From contig VWZX01009971.1 of assembly GCA_013399015.1 (NCBI GenBank), positions 62,001-126,000 of the forward strand: 64,000 bases of DNA, read 5' to 3'. Source of the DNA: Galbula dea (Eukaryota; Chordata; Aves; Piciformes; Galbulidae). This document shows positions 37,637 to 50,390 of this stretch, piece after piece. The position numbers and the translations under genes are program-made. Position 1 is the stretch's first letter, and each line of letters opens with the position of its first letter. Under the pieces are notes generated by a model, which made no database searches, had not been told where the DNA came from, and saw only the letters and a list, made by a program, of their open reading frames with translations.

Positions 37637-37696
37637 TCCATCATAGAGGTCTATCAGGTTGGTCAGGCACGACTTGCCCTTACTGAACCCATGTTG

Positions 37697-40600
37697 AATA
37701 GAATAATTGGCCTCTTAACTTGTTAATGGAATTGTAACCTTCGTAAACATCAAAGCCATAACTGAATCCTAAAGAGCAAATGCCACAAGATAGGTTGTTA
37801 AGTACTTGGGGGATAAGTATGGATAACCTCCTTGAAGAGATTTCTTCCTTTTTTCCTGCCTATTTCTTGGTTAAATTGTTAGATTGCCACTGATTCCCTT
37901 CTCGACGAGTTTTTGTGGCCAGGCAGGTTCTCTCTTCATTCTTCTCTGCACATTTATCCAGTGTGGTTAGTCTGCAGTCTCCTTGTCCTTAGGAGCTAAG
38001 GCAATGCTATGCAATGCATGGCCTCTATTACCTATTATTTACAGAGCAGTAAATAAAGTGCTTTACTAATTGATTAAACAATCACAGTAAGTTACTTTTT
38101 AGAGCTCATGTTATGTTGTCAAAACAGGTGTGGTTTTTTTCTGTATGTTGATATTATTCTTTTTTTGAGTTATTTTGGAATGCTTTTGTAAAGAGCTGTC
38201 CTCCTCTGACACAGCAGAACACAACCCCACCACATTTACCTTTGCAATATGCATCCATACATACCACATTTCATGTTATGCCTCACTGTTGCACTTAGCC
38301 TTTATGTCAAATGTGGTCTACTTGCAAATTTGAGTTGCAGAATTTTTTGGCTACTCTGCTACTTGCAATAACTACAGGTTTGCTCAAAGTGGCAAAGAGA
38401 ATGTGAAATAGTTGCTCTTTCAGTATATGCCTGTCACCTGAAGGACTGGAAAAGGGAATCATTATGAGATTGCATTAGAAAGGGTGTTAAGATACCCTTA
38501 ACAGCTGGCATGGCATCATGTTGCTAATTATTTGTGGCAGTGGTACTGTGCAATTTTTCTGGTCAGAACAACATTATGCTACCAGCTGCAGATTTTGGGT
38601 TCCCTCCAACCCTGTCAGTCATATCTTGCCCTTCCTCTTTCCCCCATCTTGCAAGGTAACACTGTCAAATAACAGTATTGCTGAACAGAGCTGGACAGGA
38701 GGTGCCTCTCTTCATTTAGAAAAACTTCAATATGATAGGTGAAGGCCATCTGTGATAGAAAATGGTGAGATATTTCTTTTGAAAAACATATCTTCTATAA
38801 GTTTTATGACAATAGAAAATGTCCTGAGATGTCCATACTGAAACACATTTATTCACTGAACATTTCCAAAATTATTAAATACAGATATATCCTTTTCCCA
38901 TTCCAGGTTGCTTTATGACAGGTCTCTTGCACCAAAACAGAATTTGGAAGGCAGACAGAGAACTGAATTTTGCTCATGTTATCTGCTTCCCACCAGCACT
39001 GATAAATGAAACAAAAACCCAGTCAGTGACCAGATTCAGTAAATGTCAAAACTGTAGGAAGCAGAAGTCAATCAGATTTCAGACAAGGTGTCTGTTCTCT
39101 AGAAAAGGGCTCTTTAGCAGCAGCTGACTAAAGCAGATCTAAGCAGCACCACTCATCTGATGACAACATTGCTAAAGTAGCAACTGAAGCCAGTAACAAG
39201 AATGCAGCCTCTCAAAACCTCACCTGAAAAGCTTAATACCATTGCTCATCACCACTAAGCTGTAAGTCTTCAAGAAGGACTTCAGCTCTCCTGTGTCCAT
39301 GGCTCCGAAAGAGCTACAAGTCTTCCCAAGGGAAGGCTTTCAGTGTCAACACGTGTGATACACAGCAGAACTACCAGGCAGAATAAAGAGGATTTTGACC
39401 CATGGCAAGGACCAACAGCTCCACAGCAGCACAAATGCAAAAGGGGGTTTATCTCACCAAAGCAACAAGCTCCCCACAAAAGCATCATTTTTTTTGGCAA
39501 GTCCAAGGACAATTCACCACACATTTAAAGGCTACAAAACTGCTCAAAAGATTTCTCAGGATTCTCTGGGATGTGACCTTACCTGTTTCATGTACCTTAA
39601 ATTGCAGGAAAGTGACTGGATTGGAACTGGGGGGAGAAAGAATAACAACGAACTGTGTTTTCTAATGGTGAGAAGAAATATTGTTCTACAGTCTTTCTTG
39701 ATATTTGTAGAGGTCACTGGAGACAAAAGTGTAATTATAAGCAAAGCAAACAAAACTTGTGATCTGAAGGAAGTGACTTCCCCAGCTTTGAAGCCAATCC
39801 ATAGGACTGACAGACAAGGGGCTTTGAACACCACTACTGATTCATCAGTACTTCCTACATCATATTTACAGTTACTCAGTGAAAACTTGACAGCATAACC
39901 GATAGTCATCTATCATGATGTTATTTCAGATAGAATAAATCCAAGTGCAGATATACATAGCAAATTATCCCAAACAGTAAATGAAAATTATCATAGATAC
40001 ATGTTCCTCTGCTTTTCAAGTACAGTGCTTTATGAGTAATATTTTTTTTCCTAAAGGAACTATGTTTTTAAAAACTTTTAGTAAACAAGATCACAGCCAG
40101 GAAATGGTCTTGTCCTCCTTGGAGTTAATCTAAATTCAAATGCAATAACAAACAACATGCATTTTTGAAAAAAACCTTTCAAGGCATACTGCTGTTCTTA
40201 TGCCTCACAGTTAATTCATTAATTAAGACATTTCCATAAGAAACACTAAGGACCAGAAAGTGGAGTAAGGCACAGAGGAAAATGAGACTGAGCTTTACTT
40301 ATCTCTACACATCTAAAGGAAAATACAAATTTGTTAAGGCTGAGAATCTTTCCTATTCTGAAAGACAATTTCCATCTCATTTTTTTTTAAAAAAATTCAA
40401 GTATAGACAAGAAAATGGGTGCTGTTTTCCCAACATTGCATTTTTATTATGTTAATTCCGATAGCAAGCATCCACAATTTTTTTTCAGGTCAAATAGATA
40501 TTTAAGATTACTATTTTTCTACATATATATACATATTTTAAGAAATTGCATGCTGTCAGCATCTGCTATTGATTTCTGCTCCCTGTCTCTAGTCTGATAA

Positions 40601-43600
40601 ATGCAAAAAGTGTCTATCTGCTTGGTGACATTCCCAATATATAAATGCATACTTTCAGCACAGGAATGCCCTTTCCCAACATTTTTTGGTGGTGGTGGTT
40701 TTTGGTGGGTGGTTTTTTTTTTGGTTTGCATTTAACAAAATAACTGCAAATGTCAGGTATTAGAAGGGTTGGAACAACCTTTTCTATTTTGTTGTCTTTA
40801 GAACTCCATCTTTTATTCATGACTTCTCTCTTGGTGCTGGAAAGGAGACTGTGTTGCTATAGCAATGCCCTGCATATCCTTGTGGATAGCTTACAGTTTC
40901 ACTTTTTTTAAACAACAAAGAGCCATTGATACTACATGTTGCCAAAGGTTACAAAAGTTGAATTCTAAAATGGAAATATTTCTTCTATAAGACTGCATGG
41001 GATATATGCCATGCAAATTCAAAACTTCAAGTAAACATATAGCCCTTTTGTGAATACAGATGAACCTAGTATAATATTGTTTGGCTTCAATACATTATTC
41101 AGAAGAAAAGTATTTAAAATATAGTTATTATCTACTGTTTTCAAGATATAAATGCTCAAATATGCACAACCTACTCTTATACTTTTCTGACCTGCAGTAG
41201 AAATAAAACCTTTCTACATTTTAACAGTTCTGGATGATAAAATGCAATCTCATATTCCAATTATGATTTAATGGTAAATACACTCCCAATGTCAGAGAAC
41301 AGTCACCTTATGGAAGCTTCCCTGCCCACAATGGATATTAAATATAGTTGAGTGTCCTTCAAGACTTCTCAAGTATAGTTTTTGTTCCTACCCTAATTGG
41401 TTTCTCTTGTCAGATTTGAGTCCCACAGATAGATGTTTACATAGTACAAATTCAATAATGGTTCAACAAGTTAAATCAAATAAAGAGTTAGATGTAAAAA
41501 ATTAGGGTTACAGTCATAAAAAATAAATTTATACTGGTGATTCAGCAGGCACCACCAAATGACTCAGAACAGATCAAAGAAGGCAACAAGGGCAAAACCT
41601 CTCCTGTCACTACTACAGATCAGTAAATCAGAGAGGAAATCCAGACTTTTCCACTCTCAAAGTTCAACACAGGTGGGACAAATACTCCAGTGCTGTGTTT
41701 ACGGCAGATATTTACTGCCTCACTCCCACTGCACTGGCAGAAGGACCAAAGCCATTTCAGGAGGAGTTTCAATGGACTGACTCAGTTTCCTGTGTAATCC
41801 TTCTGGCACCCCTGCCTGGCAGCCATAAGAGCCAGGTTCAATCCCTAAAACACTGAAACACTTAAAACAAGCCTGCCTTGCTCTCTGCAGAAACCTATCA
41901 CACAAACACCACTGCTCAACAGATAGCAGTGATGCCACACTGAGATCTTCCTGCACCTTGCAGGCTCACCTCAGCCCACTCCTTCCTCACAGCTACACTG
42001 AAGCAAGTCTTCTGGGGCCAGGAAGGAGGTGAGCTCAATAAAATAGCTGTCTTTCTAGTCAGAAATTCTTCTTTAGTTTCCAAATCTCACCAGATTTACA
42101 AACCCACTAACAGTTGCTAAAAGGATACATGGGTAGAGTGCAACTGAGGAAACAAAGAAATATTCATCAGAAGAACCACAGAATTTTATTATGGTGGCTC
42201 CCACATCCCAGAACAAGCTAGGCTGCTTGAGCTTTTCCCAGCTTATTTACAACAATTCTGTTCTCTCCAGTTTTATAGCTTTATTTACATCTTGGAAACA
42301 CCCCATCGAAACATAAGACGCTGCCAAAAGGGACAAGACGCACTACCCTAGCCTACCAGCCCATTTCAGCCATAGTTTTCCAAAAGAAGCTCTCAGAGGG
42401 ACAGGAAAGCTCTGAACTGAACTTGGGTTTCCTGAAGAAGCACTGATCTCTGTCCTTTACACCCACGGGCAGGCATATGCCAAAATATTACCACAAGAAA
42501 AAGACTAGAGTGAAGAGGAAGCATGTCACAACACCAACTCACATTCTCCAAACCACCACAATAACAGTTTGTGAAAGATACATTAACTTTCTTTTTTTAC
42601 ATGATGACAGTGCCACAAAGCTTGACAGAAGTTACTTTATGCATAAAGACACTCTTACATCTCCACTGAAACGTGAAGTATCAGCACCTTCTAGACTCCC
42701 CTAAATGGTTTAGCACACCTTTCCTAGTACTCAAATTTGTGAGCACTCTGGGTTTACATTTTGCCAAGGTTTCATCTATCAGATGCCCCTCACAAGAGTC
42801 CTGTCAGGTATCAAGTCTTCCAGCAGGAAGCATTGCTTTGGAGACGTGTTAGTACCGTAGGAAGGCAACCAACTGCCTACTTCAAATACAGTTCTCAGTC
42901 TAGTACAAGGAATCTAATACTAAATACAACTAATGGACTGCACAGAGGCAGCTGCCTCAAACTATTCAGTGTAACTTTTAATGAGTTGCTTTGGTTTGCA
43001 CCTCCCAAAACTGAGCCAAGCTATGAGCATGAGCTAGAGCAGAGCTGGAGACCAAACTACCCAGGTTAGCAAAGTCTCCGTTTAGAAAAAATTTGCAACT
43101 ACCACACTTACATGTCTAAATCCTTTTGATCATTTTCTGGAGCTGTCCTTACTGGCAGGCTGCTTATTAAAACCAGCATTTGTGGGTTACACAAAACAGT
43201 ACTTTGAGAAAATTTTGGTTTGTGGGTTTGTAAAAACAGTTGCAGAGGATATTTGTTTCACATGTACTGGTATTTACTGTTTGAAAAACTGCTAATTCAC
43301 TAAGACATTTATTTGTTGAGATCCTACTTCAACCAAGATTTCTACTTTTGGTTTACTCTGCTTGCTCTGATCTTCGCTATGACTGAACCTGGCATCATAA
43401 ACTCTTTCCCAGGTGAGATACTACCTACCCCCTGCAAATTACCTGCAAAACTGATTGCCACCTGTCCCCTTCCCAAACACTCTACAGCCCTATTTTTGTG
43501 CTTTCCTCATGCTGCTCATCTAGCTTTTGACCCCTTATACATCCCTTATTCTCTGACATGTTTTACAAACATCTTCTTTATCATATGTCAGCTCTTGCAA

Positions 43601-45994
43601 TGCTAAGTCCCACCTCATCACGCTCTTAAAGATGAAGTCTTGATATAGAACAGTAGATCATGCATGTAAAAATTACTCCTGGATAAAAACGGTTCTATAC
43701 TCAAGGTTGGTTCTGAGCAACAAAGATTATGTGGTCTTGATTTATGAAAAACTCAATCATATTTGTCCCCACTATATTGTTATGTTTAAACATAGGATTT
43801 CACATTGCAAATTCTAAGTAAACCTAGATGCATTGGACCTCCCTGTGAAACAGAGATCAGTGCTTATTATAAGATAAAAACTACAGGAAGACAGAGGTGA
43901 GGTTAAGATGCATGCAGCAATGACTTGAGGCATAACCATTACAAGGCTGAATTGCAACCATTCTAAACATCAAGATTTATAAACCTTTGGAAAATCAGGG
44001 TAAATGACACTTGAAATAAATGCACATATATGAGGATATCTAGGGTTGTATTGCATGGTGGGGTTGGTTTTGTTTGTTGCTGTGTTTTGTTTTTCCCATA
44101 TTCAAGGGCCTTACCTACTTGCCTGGAATAACATTAGCTAATAATCATGAGATTCTGACTAGGCAAATATGGTTGTTGATGTCAAGTAAAGAGACCTACA
44201 GCTGTTCTGTTCCATGGAGCTATATTGAAGTTTATTGTTTTAGCTTAGCTTTTAGAGAATTTGTTATTAAAAGCATAACACTAGATGCTATAGCAAACCA
44301 TGAGAAACTGAAAATTTCCACAACTGAAAAAGGAGCATTTAGATTATGGGGGATTTTAGAGCTTGTACTCCCAGATAAAATCCACTTTGAAAAGCACACT
44401 TAATTTTTAATATTGTCTTGACCTCAAACAGAAGGGTTATTTTTACAGTCTTTTACAGCAAAAGAAAAAATGCAAAAACTTTTTACATGACCCAATTTGA
44501 AATTACTTTCAAGTTAATTTTCATCTTGTAATTAAGTACTTTTTAAAGAAAAGAATAATTCTGAGTCCTTCACATTTTCTGAAGAAAATCTCCATAGCTT
44601 TCATATATTAAAGAGGGACTTTTCCTCTTGCACAAAACAGAAGTCCATGTGCAGTACAGCATTGTTATGCTGAAGACATATTCCAGGCAGTTTCTGCTGT
44701 GTTTTATGCAAAAATGGTAGGATAGGCGTAATTCTAGGCAGCAATATTCAACAGGTGAGCTGTATGTGTGTATACTTAACTACATTAGTACACGGCAATT
44801 TCCAGAATCCAAGTGATAAACCTTGGGAAGAATTTTACAATGTACATGCAAGATGACTTAGAAGAATTTTTATGGACTAGAGGGACACAATGGTGCGTCC
44901 AGGAAGCCAGGGAGGAGGATGTTGCAGATGTTTACAGAGAAAGATTTCTCTACTGAAAATAACAGATTGAAGAATAAGTATGGGGATCTGGGCACTCCTG
45001 AGACACACGGTACTGAGTAGGAGAAGGGCTACATAATACAAAAACTGTCTTAGCTACTGGCACTAATAGTCTCTGTTAGTTAACATGATCTATTGCCTGT
45101 TTTCCCAGATTATCATTATTGTTAATTAACCCCTTCAATGTTGTTTGAGCTTGCAGAAATGGACATGAAAATTAAGGCCTTACTCAATCATGTCACACTG
45201 CACACCTAAACTAGATGCTGTTTCATTGAGTTATGAAGGTTTACTAAAATGCCATATGAAGAATTATCGTCTGCCATTTGTTGAAGATGCTTGTGTCTTA
45301 CGACTCTTGTTTTTCTCACTTTCTGACAACAGCAATTAACAAGCTGTGTGCCCTTTGCAAATTTACGAAGGCCTCAAGACTTTCCAATGTCCCAGGGAAG
45401 TTCACAGCCTCCCTCTGGGTCTAGAAATGATGAATCAAGTTCCAGCATTTTCTTTACCATTTTCTTTGGGTTTGTTTTTATTATTTAATATGTATAGTTT
45501 AGACCATACCACAGTTCCTAGTAAGACTAAGGAAACCATTCAGTATCAGCTTCAAAAATTAAGCCTCTGTTTGTATACTTATCACTCAGTACTCACACAC
45601 ACTTTTAAACTTGTATGCAAGCTTTGGATTAGCCAACATTTCAGAATATTCCAGAAACCCGAAAAGGATATCATGGTAGTGATCCAGTACTGATGAGGAC
45701 AGTTGCACTCAGGATTCAGCCTCTCCTTATGCAATTCAGAGCACAACTTTAGTACTAAGATTCAACCGTTTCACAAAAGCAGTCCCTTAAAGAAGTCCCA
45801 AAGGAAATCACCTCATGCTGTGCTCATTCCAGCTGGAGGAACCTTGCTTCATATTAAAAAAATCAACTAAACATCTAAGAACAGATACTGAAACACAGGT
45901 CTCCCAGAACTGGGACTGAGCTGTTAATCTCTCTCTTCTTTGCACAACAGATATCGAAAATACTTGGTAATACACACACACAAAAACCCCCCAA
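37697..45994. other. Noncoding unique sequence
   Basis: About 8.3 kb without a recognisable gene or transposon. The longest non-repeat frame of the window lies here (39395-39898, 167 codons, plus), without any known domain. A G/T-rich tract of GGT units is at 40687-40722. The rest is ordinary AT-rich sequence. Confidence 0.6.
40687..40722. repeat. GGT/T-rich simple repeat
   Basis: Four near-perfect GGT units followed by T-runs and GGTGGGTGG. Low-complexity DNA with several G-pairs on the plus strand and no evident function. Confidence 0.8.
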
Positions 45995-46395
45995 GATCAC
46001 AGAATCACAGAATCATTACGGTTGGAAAGGACCCTCAAGATCATCTAGTCCAACCGATAGCACTACACTACTCATATCCCTAAATCAACCCCTGAAGAAA
46101 CACATCTATCCTCTTCTTAAAAACCTCCAGGGACGGTGACTCCACCACCTCCCTGGGCAGCCTATTCCAATATCTAACCACTCTTTCAGTAAAGAAATTC
46201 TTCCTAATATCTAATCTAAACCTACCCTGGCTCAGCTTAAGCCCATTCCCTCTAGTCCTGTCACTAGTCACAAGGAAGAAGAGGCCAACACCCGCCTCCC
46301 TAGAATGGCCTTTCAAGTAGCTGAAGAGAGCAATAAGGTCTCCCCTCAGCCTCCTTAATACCAGGCTAAGATTAAGCAGGGCACAGATTTCTACT
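45995..46395 (-). mobile_element. CR1 LINE 3' fragment
   Basis: Starts with ATCACAGAATCACAGAATC and CGGTTGGAAAGGACCC, the antisense 3' tail, and continues through the C-terminal part of ORF2 for about 400 bp. The first 39 bases from 46007 are identical to the CR1 scrap at 63134-63172. It is 5'-truncated and lacks RT motifs A to C. The border at 46395 is approximate. Confidence 0.92.
46080..46380 (-). pseudogene. CR1 ORF2 C-terminal remnant
   Basis: Minus-strand frame containing RRLRGDL, a TRGNGLKL motif and YWNRLPREVVESPSLEVF, which match the C-terminal domain of CR1 ORF2 seen in the other copies here. The frame is open to its own stop at 46080 but lacks the catalytic RT core, so it is a dead fragment. 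Confidence 0.9.
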
Positions 46396-49300
46396 CTTAA
46401 ACCACATATTTTCAACCTGCTTCTTAAAGTATTCTACTGGGATGCAGGAGACTCAGGCTGAAACTTCTTTCCTGAATAAACAGCAAGGAGATCTGAATGT
46501 AGGTTTGCACATTCTTGGTGGGAGCCTCGGTTACCAATAACAGATTCAGGAGTTCTCTCCTTGCTCTTCCCAACACCTTCAGATGCTCCCTAACAACTTA
46601 AAATTTGTATTCAACCAAAACCAATTAATCAAATTCTTCTGGAATCCACAAAGTTTCTCCTTTTTTTTTTTTGGAAAACTTTCTCCTGAAAAAAATATCC
46701 TACTGGGCATATGAATTATCAATCAAACTAAAGAGGGCACTGAACATGTGTTCATCTTCATCTTTGAGAACCACAATTAATAACTGAAGAAACATCTGCT
46801 AGATAAAAAGGAAGTGCTGTTAACTATTTTATAGCAGGATAGAACCTATTGAAGGATGAAGGGAAAGTCTATTCTTTACTCTCCTGTGAATTTCAGTTAT
46901 AGCACACTTTTGAAGACAATTAATAACAAAAAAATCCCACCAAAACCTGACTTAAATTAGCCCTTGGATACTTTTTTTTTTTTCCATTGCACAGTTCTAG
47001 ATTACTGATAACACCATAGGAACAAGTATACGTTGGGAATCCCACAGACCCATTTGATTTTAACTAGGTTTATGGAGTGTCAAACAGATAAGCTGCCCCC
47101 TGATTCCAGTAATGTGTGCACAAGAGATCTCATAACACTCAATACAGAAACTACTTGGCAAGAACAAGAAAAAAAAGAAAAGCGCATTCTTCTAAAGGAC
47201 TGCTTTTCCACATGTCAGGACCTTTTACAATGATGGAAACAACCTGTCAGGAAGCAGGCAGAAAATGACCAGAATCATTTTTGATCATGATAATTTTATC
47301 AAATTTTATACCAGAGGGTAACCACAAGGGACAACAGCATAACAAAAGAATTAAACTGATATTGCTAAGCACACATAAAACTGGTGATGTTTGCAAAGTC
47401 ACAAGATTTTAAGAAACATAGTCCTATAATATGGGTACAAAATAGTCCTATAATAAGGGTATTATTGTAGGAAGCCTAATGAAATCAAACTCAAGTTTTC
47501 TGAAGACTTACTAGTAGTAGAAGCAATTCTCTTCTAAGGTGATGTGTGAAGTGGCTGTTACATTATGGCACAGGAGGTGGTAGCGTGCTGCCCCCCAGAG
47601 ACTGCACTGATTGCTTCTCTTAACCCTTTTTTTTTTTTTTTAATATTCACAGCAAAATCTTGCATCCTTGCTTTGCCCTAGGCCCAAACAGCTCCGATCT
47701 AGCTAGTTCTGAGCTGCTGTATGCTTCAGTAGTAATGTGAGGAAACTAATAATTTTCTTTACTGCTGTAGCTGAAACCTGTTTCTAAAGGCAATAGATAG
47801 GTGCAGTGCCTTATGCTTTTTGTCATTGTGTATCTGAAGTTTCCAACTTATCTGCAGTCATAAAAATAAATTTGGATATTTACTGTTTGCTCACACAGAA
47901 TCACACATCCCCACATACTGCTTCTTTGTGTTCGCATTTAAGAAAACAACATGAGAGATTTCACTGCATCTTACCTTATCTGCTTAGCAGCCATCAAAAC
48001 ATACCAAGGTGAGGAAGACTTCCCACACATTCTTCCAAAGCCTCTCTAGCTACCCGAGTTCTTGTCTGGTCTTGAAAAACAGTAAAATATCATACCTGCA
48101 ATGTCACCAAAAGGTATACAAAGTCATGGAGGACTGTGTGATGTAGGAAATAGTTTTATCACTAAAAAAACAGGCCTAAGAAGTAAGACCTCTGGGCTCA
48201 AACACTCGCAGCTGACTTGGTAGCTCAGTCATGCCTGTCACCCTACATATGTTTGGTTTTTCATTAAATCTCTCTAATCTTCTCTGAGAAAAATCAGTCT
48301 CAAGGATCTCCTCCTTCCTCCGGCTCTCTGGCTCCCTCTCTCTTTATTTTGGTCTCCTTTTTCCCCTCATCTTTTTAACCAACGTGAATATTCCCAAAGG
48401 ACTTTTTTGTGCTTCATGTCTTTTCTCCATAGAATTCTCTCCCCATATCGTCAATTTTAACTGTATGTTTCAGAATTCTGAAACCATAGTCTATTAAAAA
48501 TTAATAAAGCATGGAGTTGAGATGCCCACAGTACTTTTCAACTAATTCTTACTGCTTTAGCACCTTCTCCACACCTCTACATCCACATACCTCCTGTTTT
48601 CTCACTGAGGTCTCCATTTCATCTTAATTTTGGTAAAAACACAAAAATCATGGTCAAAGAAAGAAAATTAGTCATTTATCTTTTGTCCTTTATCTTCAAT
48701 CAAAATGGAAATTTTCTGTTTACAAGATGCTGAGAGTTTGTCATATTGTCTTCCACTGCAGAAAACTCACATACATCTTGAAGATAGGAGAAGTGATCTA
48801 GGAAATGCAGGGTTAGGTCTGTGGGAGATTGATTGCAAAGCAAGTACACCTCCTCTGGGTACCAGCCAGCTCAGTCTCAAGGGTTTTTCCTTAAGCACAG
48901 AGGGGGGATGAGGTATAGGAAATATAAAGTTGCACATACATGTTTCCCATACAAATTTCACAGTGGATATTTTCACAGCGTTGAAAGCAGAGATGTCAAA
49001 CATAGATATACAATAAAGGTGTATCCCCATCAAATGAGCAAATCTGACAACAGAGGTCACAACACCTACTTGGGGTTCAGGATCTTTCTCGCAGCTCTTT
49101 TGTTAATCTTCATGAAAAACTATAATCTCCTGCCCAAAGGACTTCAGGGAGAGTGCACAAAGATGCAGTGACAGGGGTAGTCTTGCATACTATCCCTATG
49201 CCAAGCCAACTAACAGCTTTCAAGCCAATGATCCAAATCAGACCACCTTAGCTGTAGCCTAGTAAAGAGCTCAGAACTGACAACTCCAGTCGGCTTCTCC

Positions 49301-49740
49301 TTAACGGTGAGAAGAAAAGCTTTCACTACCTGGTGTCCTACTGACTTAAAGGAGTAGTTTTAATGACTGTAAACAGCAGCTCTTAGTTCCAGCAGGTGTA
49401 AGTTAGAAGAAAACAAAATAATTTAAACAAATATTTTGTAATCACTGGCAAAATTCAATGCAAATCCTCTTTCCACAGGAGGGGATTTTAATATTGAGCA
49501 TATTTGTTATTTAAGAGAGTGACATGACACAGTACCTACCACTTTCCACCTTGAATTCACCAATCTTTGGCCAATGTTTGAAGTGCATTATTACCTTTAT
49601 CAAAATAATAGACACAGTCACACGAGAGAAGTTTAATTCTGCACTTAATTCACTTAACTGCCACTGGCATTTCATGTACATACAAGTGCGTATGCACTGT
49701 AGAAGTGGGGGTTTGTATGAGTGTTTATAAGCAGTCTGCA
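46396..49740. other. Noncoding unique sequence with homopolymers
   Basis: T-homopolymers occur at 46661-46672, 46972-46983 and 47627-47641. There is also a short direct duplication at 47419-47461. No gene recognised. Confidence 0.6.
47419..47461. repeat. 20-bp direct near-duplication
   Basis: ATAGTCCTATAATATGGGTA (47419-47438) recurs at 47442-47461 with a single base changed, spaced by three bases. Local duplication, no recognised element. Confidence 0.85.
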
Positions 49741-50100
49741 GCGATAATCACACCAATTGCAAGCTTAAGGGGAATGCAGATCCCGCTGTGAGTAGAGCAA
49801 GGGCTCGGCTAAGTCCTCAGAGCCGCAGTGCCGACGCCCAGGTGATGGGCGCAGGGTGCAGCCCCGGCGGGAGCAGCGCTCCCGTGCTGTTAGGAGTTCC
49901 CTTTTCAGCAGAGTAATCAAACAGGTTTGACTGGTCACTGTCCGCCTTTGTCCCGCGCTGACCTACACGTTGTGCTGAGGGACATCTTTGTCTCACTTTT
50001 CTTTGGTCACCGAGTTCATGGAGCTCAATGGGCCGCGGCTGGCAGTCCATTAACGGGGGTTCTCAGCCCAGCCCCGGGCCACCCAGGAGCCCTGCTGCAT
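49741..50100. promoter_or_regulatory. Isolated CpG-rich island
   Basis: By hand count about twenty CpG dinucleotides fall between 49744 and 50080, with roughly 60 percent G+C, while the surrounding tens of kilobases are AT-rich and CpG-poor. The sequence is not a recognisable repeat and has no tandem structure. Such islands in birds mark promoters or active enhancers. No TATA box, exon or start codon context could be tied to it, and the frames crossing it (49817-50050 minus, 49927-50145 plus) show no domains. Strand of any transcription is unknown. Confidence 0.5.
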
Positions 50101-50390
50101 GTTCTCACTGAATGGCTTCACTGGTGGCCCATTCAAATGCGCTAATGTCAGAAAAAAAGAGTTGAATGGAGGAGCCAATGTACACCATTGCTCAGGCGAA
50201 GTGACTGCAGCCTCCAACAAAGCCTCCCCTGTGGTGATGTTAAGCAGAGTTATCAATAGTGCTAAGGCAGAGCAAGAACTAATGCTCCAATCATGTCATC
50301 AACAGGTGGCACAGATGCAGCCACTTCAATACAGAAATCACAGGGCAACATTTCCTGGTAATTCCACCTCTTTCCAGCGCTAACATACAG
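50101..50390. promoter_or_regulatory. Regulatory-looking block next to the CpG island
   Basis: High-complexity sequence directly flanking the CpG island, with an AGCCAATG CCAAT-type motif near 50172, ATTCAAATGCG (POU-like) near 50132 and an ACAGGTGG E-box near 50302. It contains no homopolymers or repeat signatures, unlike most neighbouring DNA. A plus-strand frame of 94 codons (50099-50383) spans it but looks accidental. Conserved enhancer or promoter-proximal sequence is an inference. Confidence 0.3.

Larger units (their letters stand above)
36712..37696 (-). mobile_element. CR1 LINE, 5'-truncated, interrupted by an assembly gap
   Basis: A second CR1 copy on the opposite strand. Its 3' end starts with AGAATCATAGAATTATAGAATGG and GAGGTTGGAAGGGACC (antisense terminal octamers and tail), and it runs through the C-terminal and RT regions to about 37696, where the element is 5'-truncated. 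The reading frame is much better preserved than in the copy at 34168, suggesting a younger insertion or a different subfamily. A run of 61 N falls between the RT motifs and the C-terminal domain. By comparison with the other copy about 340 bases are expected there. Confidence 0.93.

Noticed and set aside
39395..39898. 167-codon open frame, longest outside repeats
   Set aside because: There is no recognisable domain, an overlapping minus-strand frame of similar quality exists, and a frame of this length can arise by chance in 64 kb. The composition is not protein-like.
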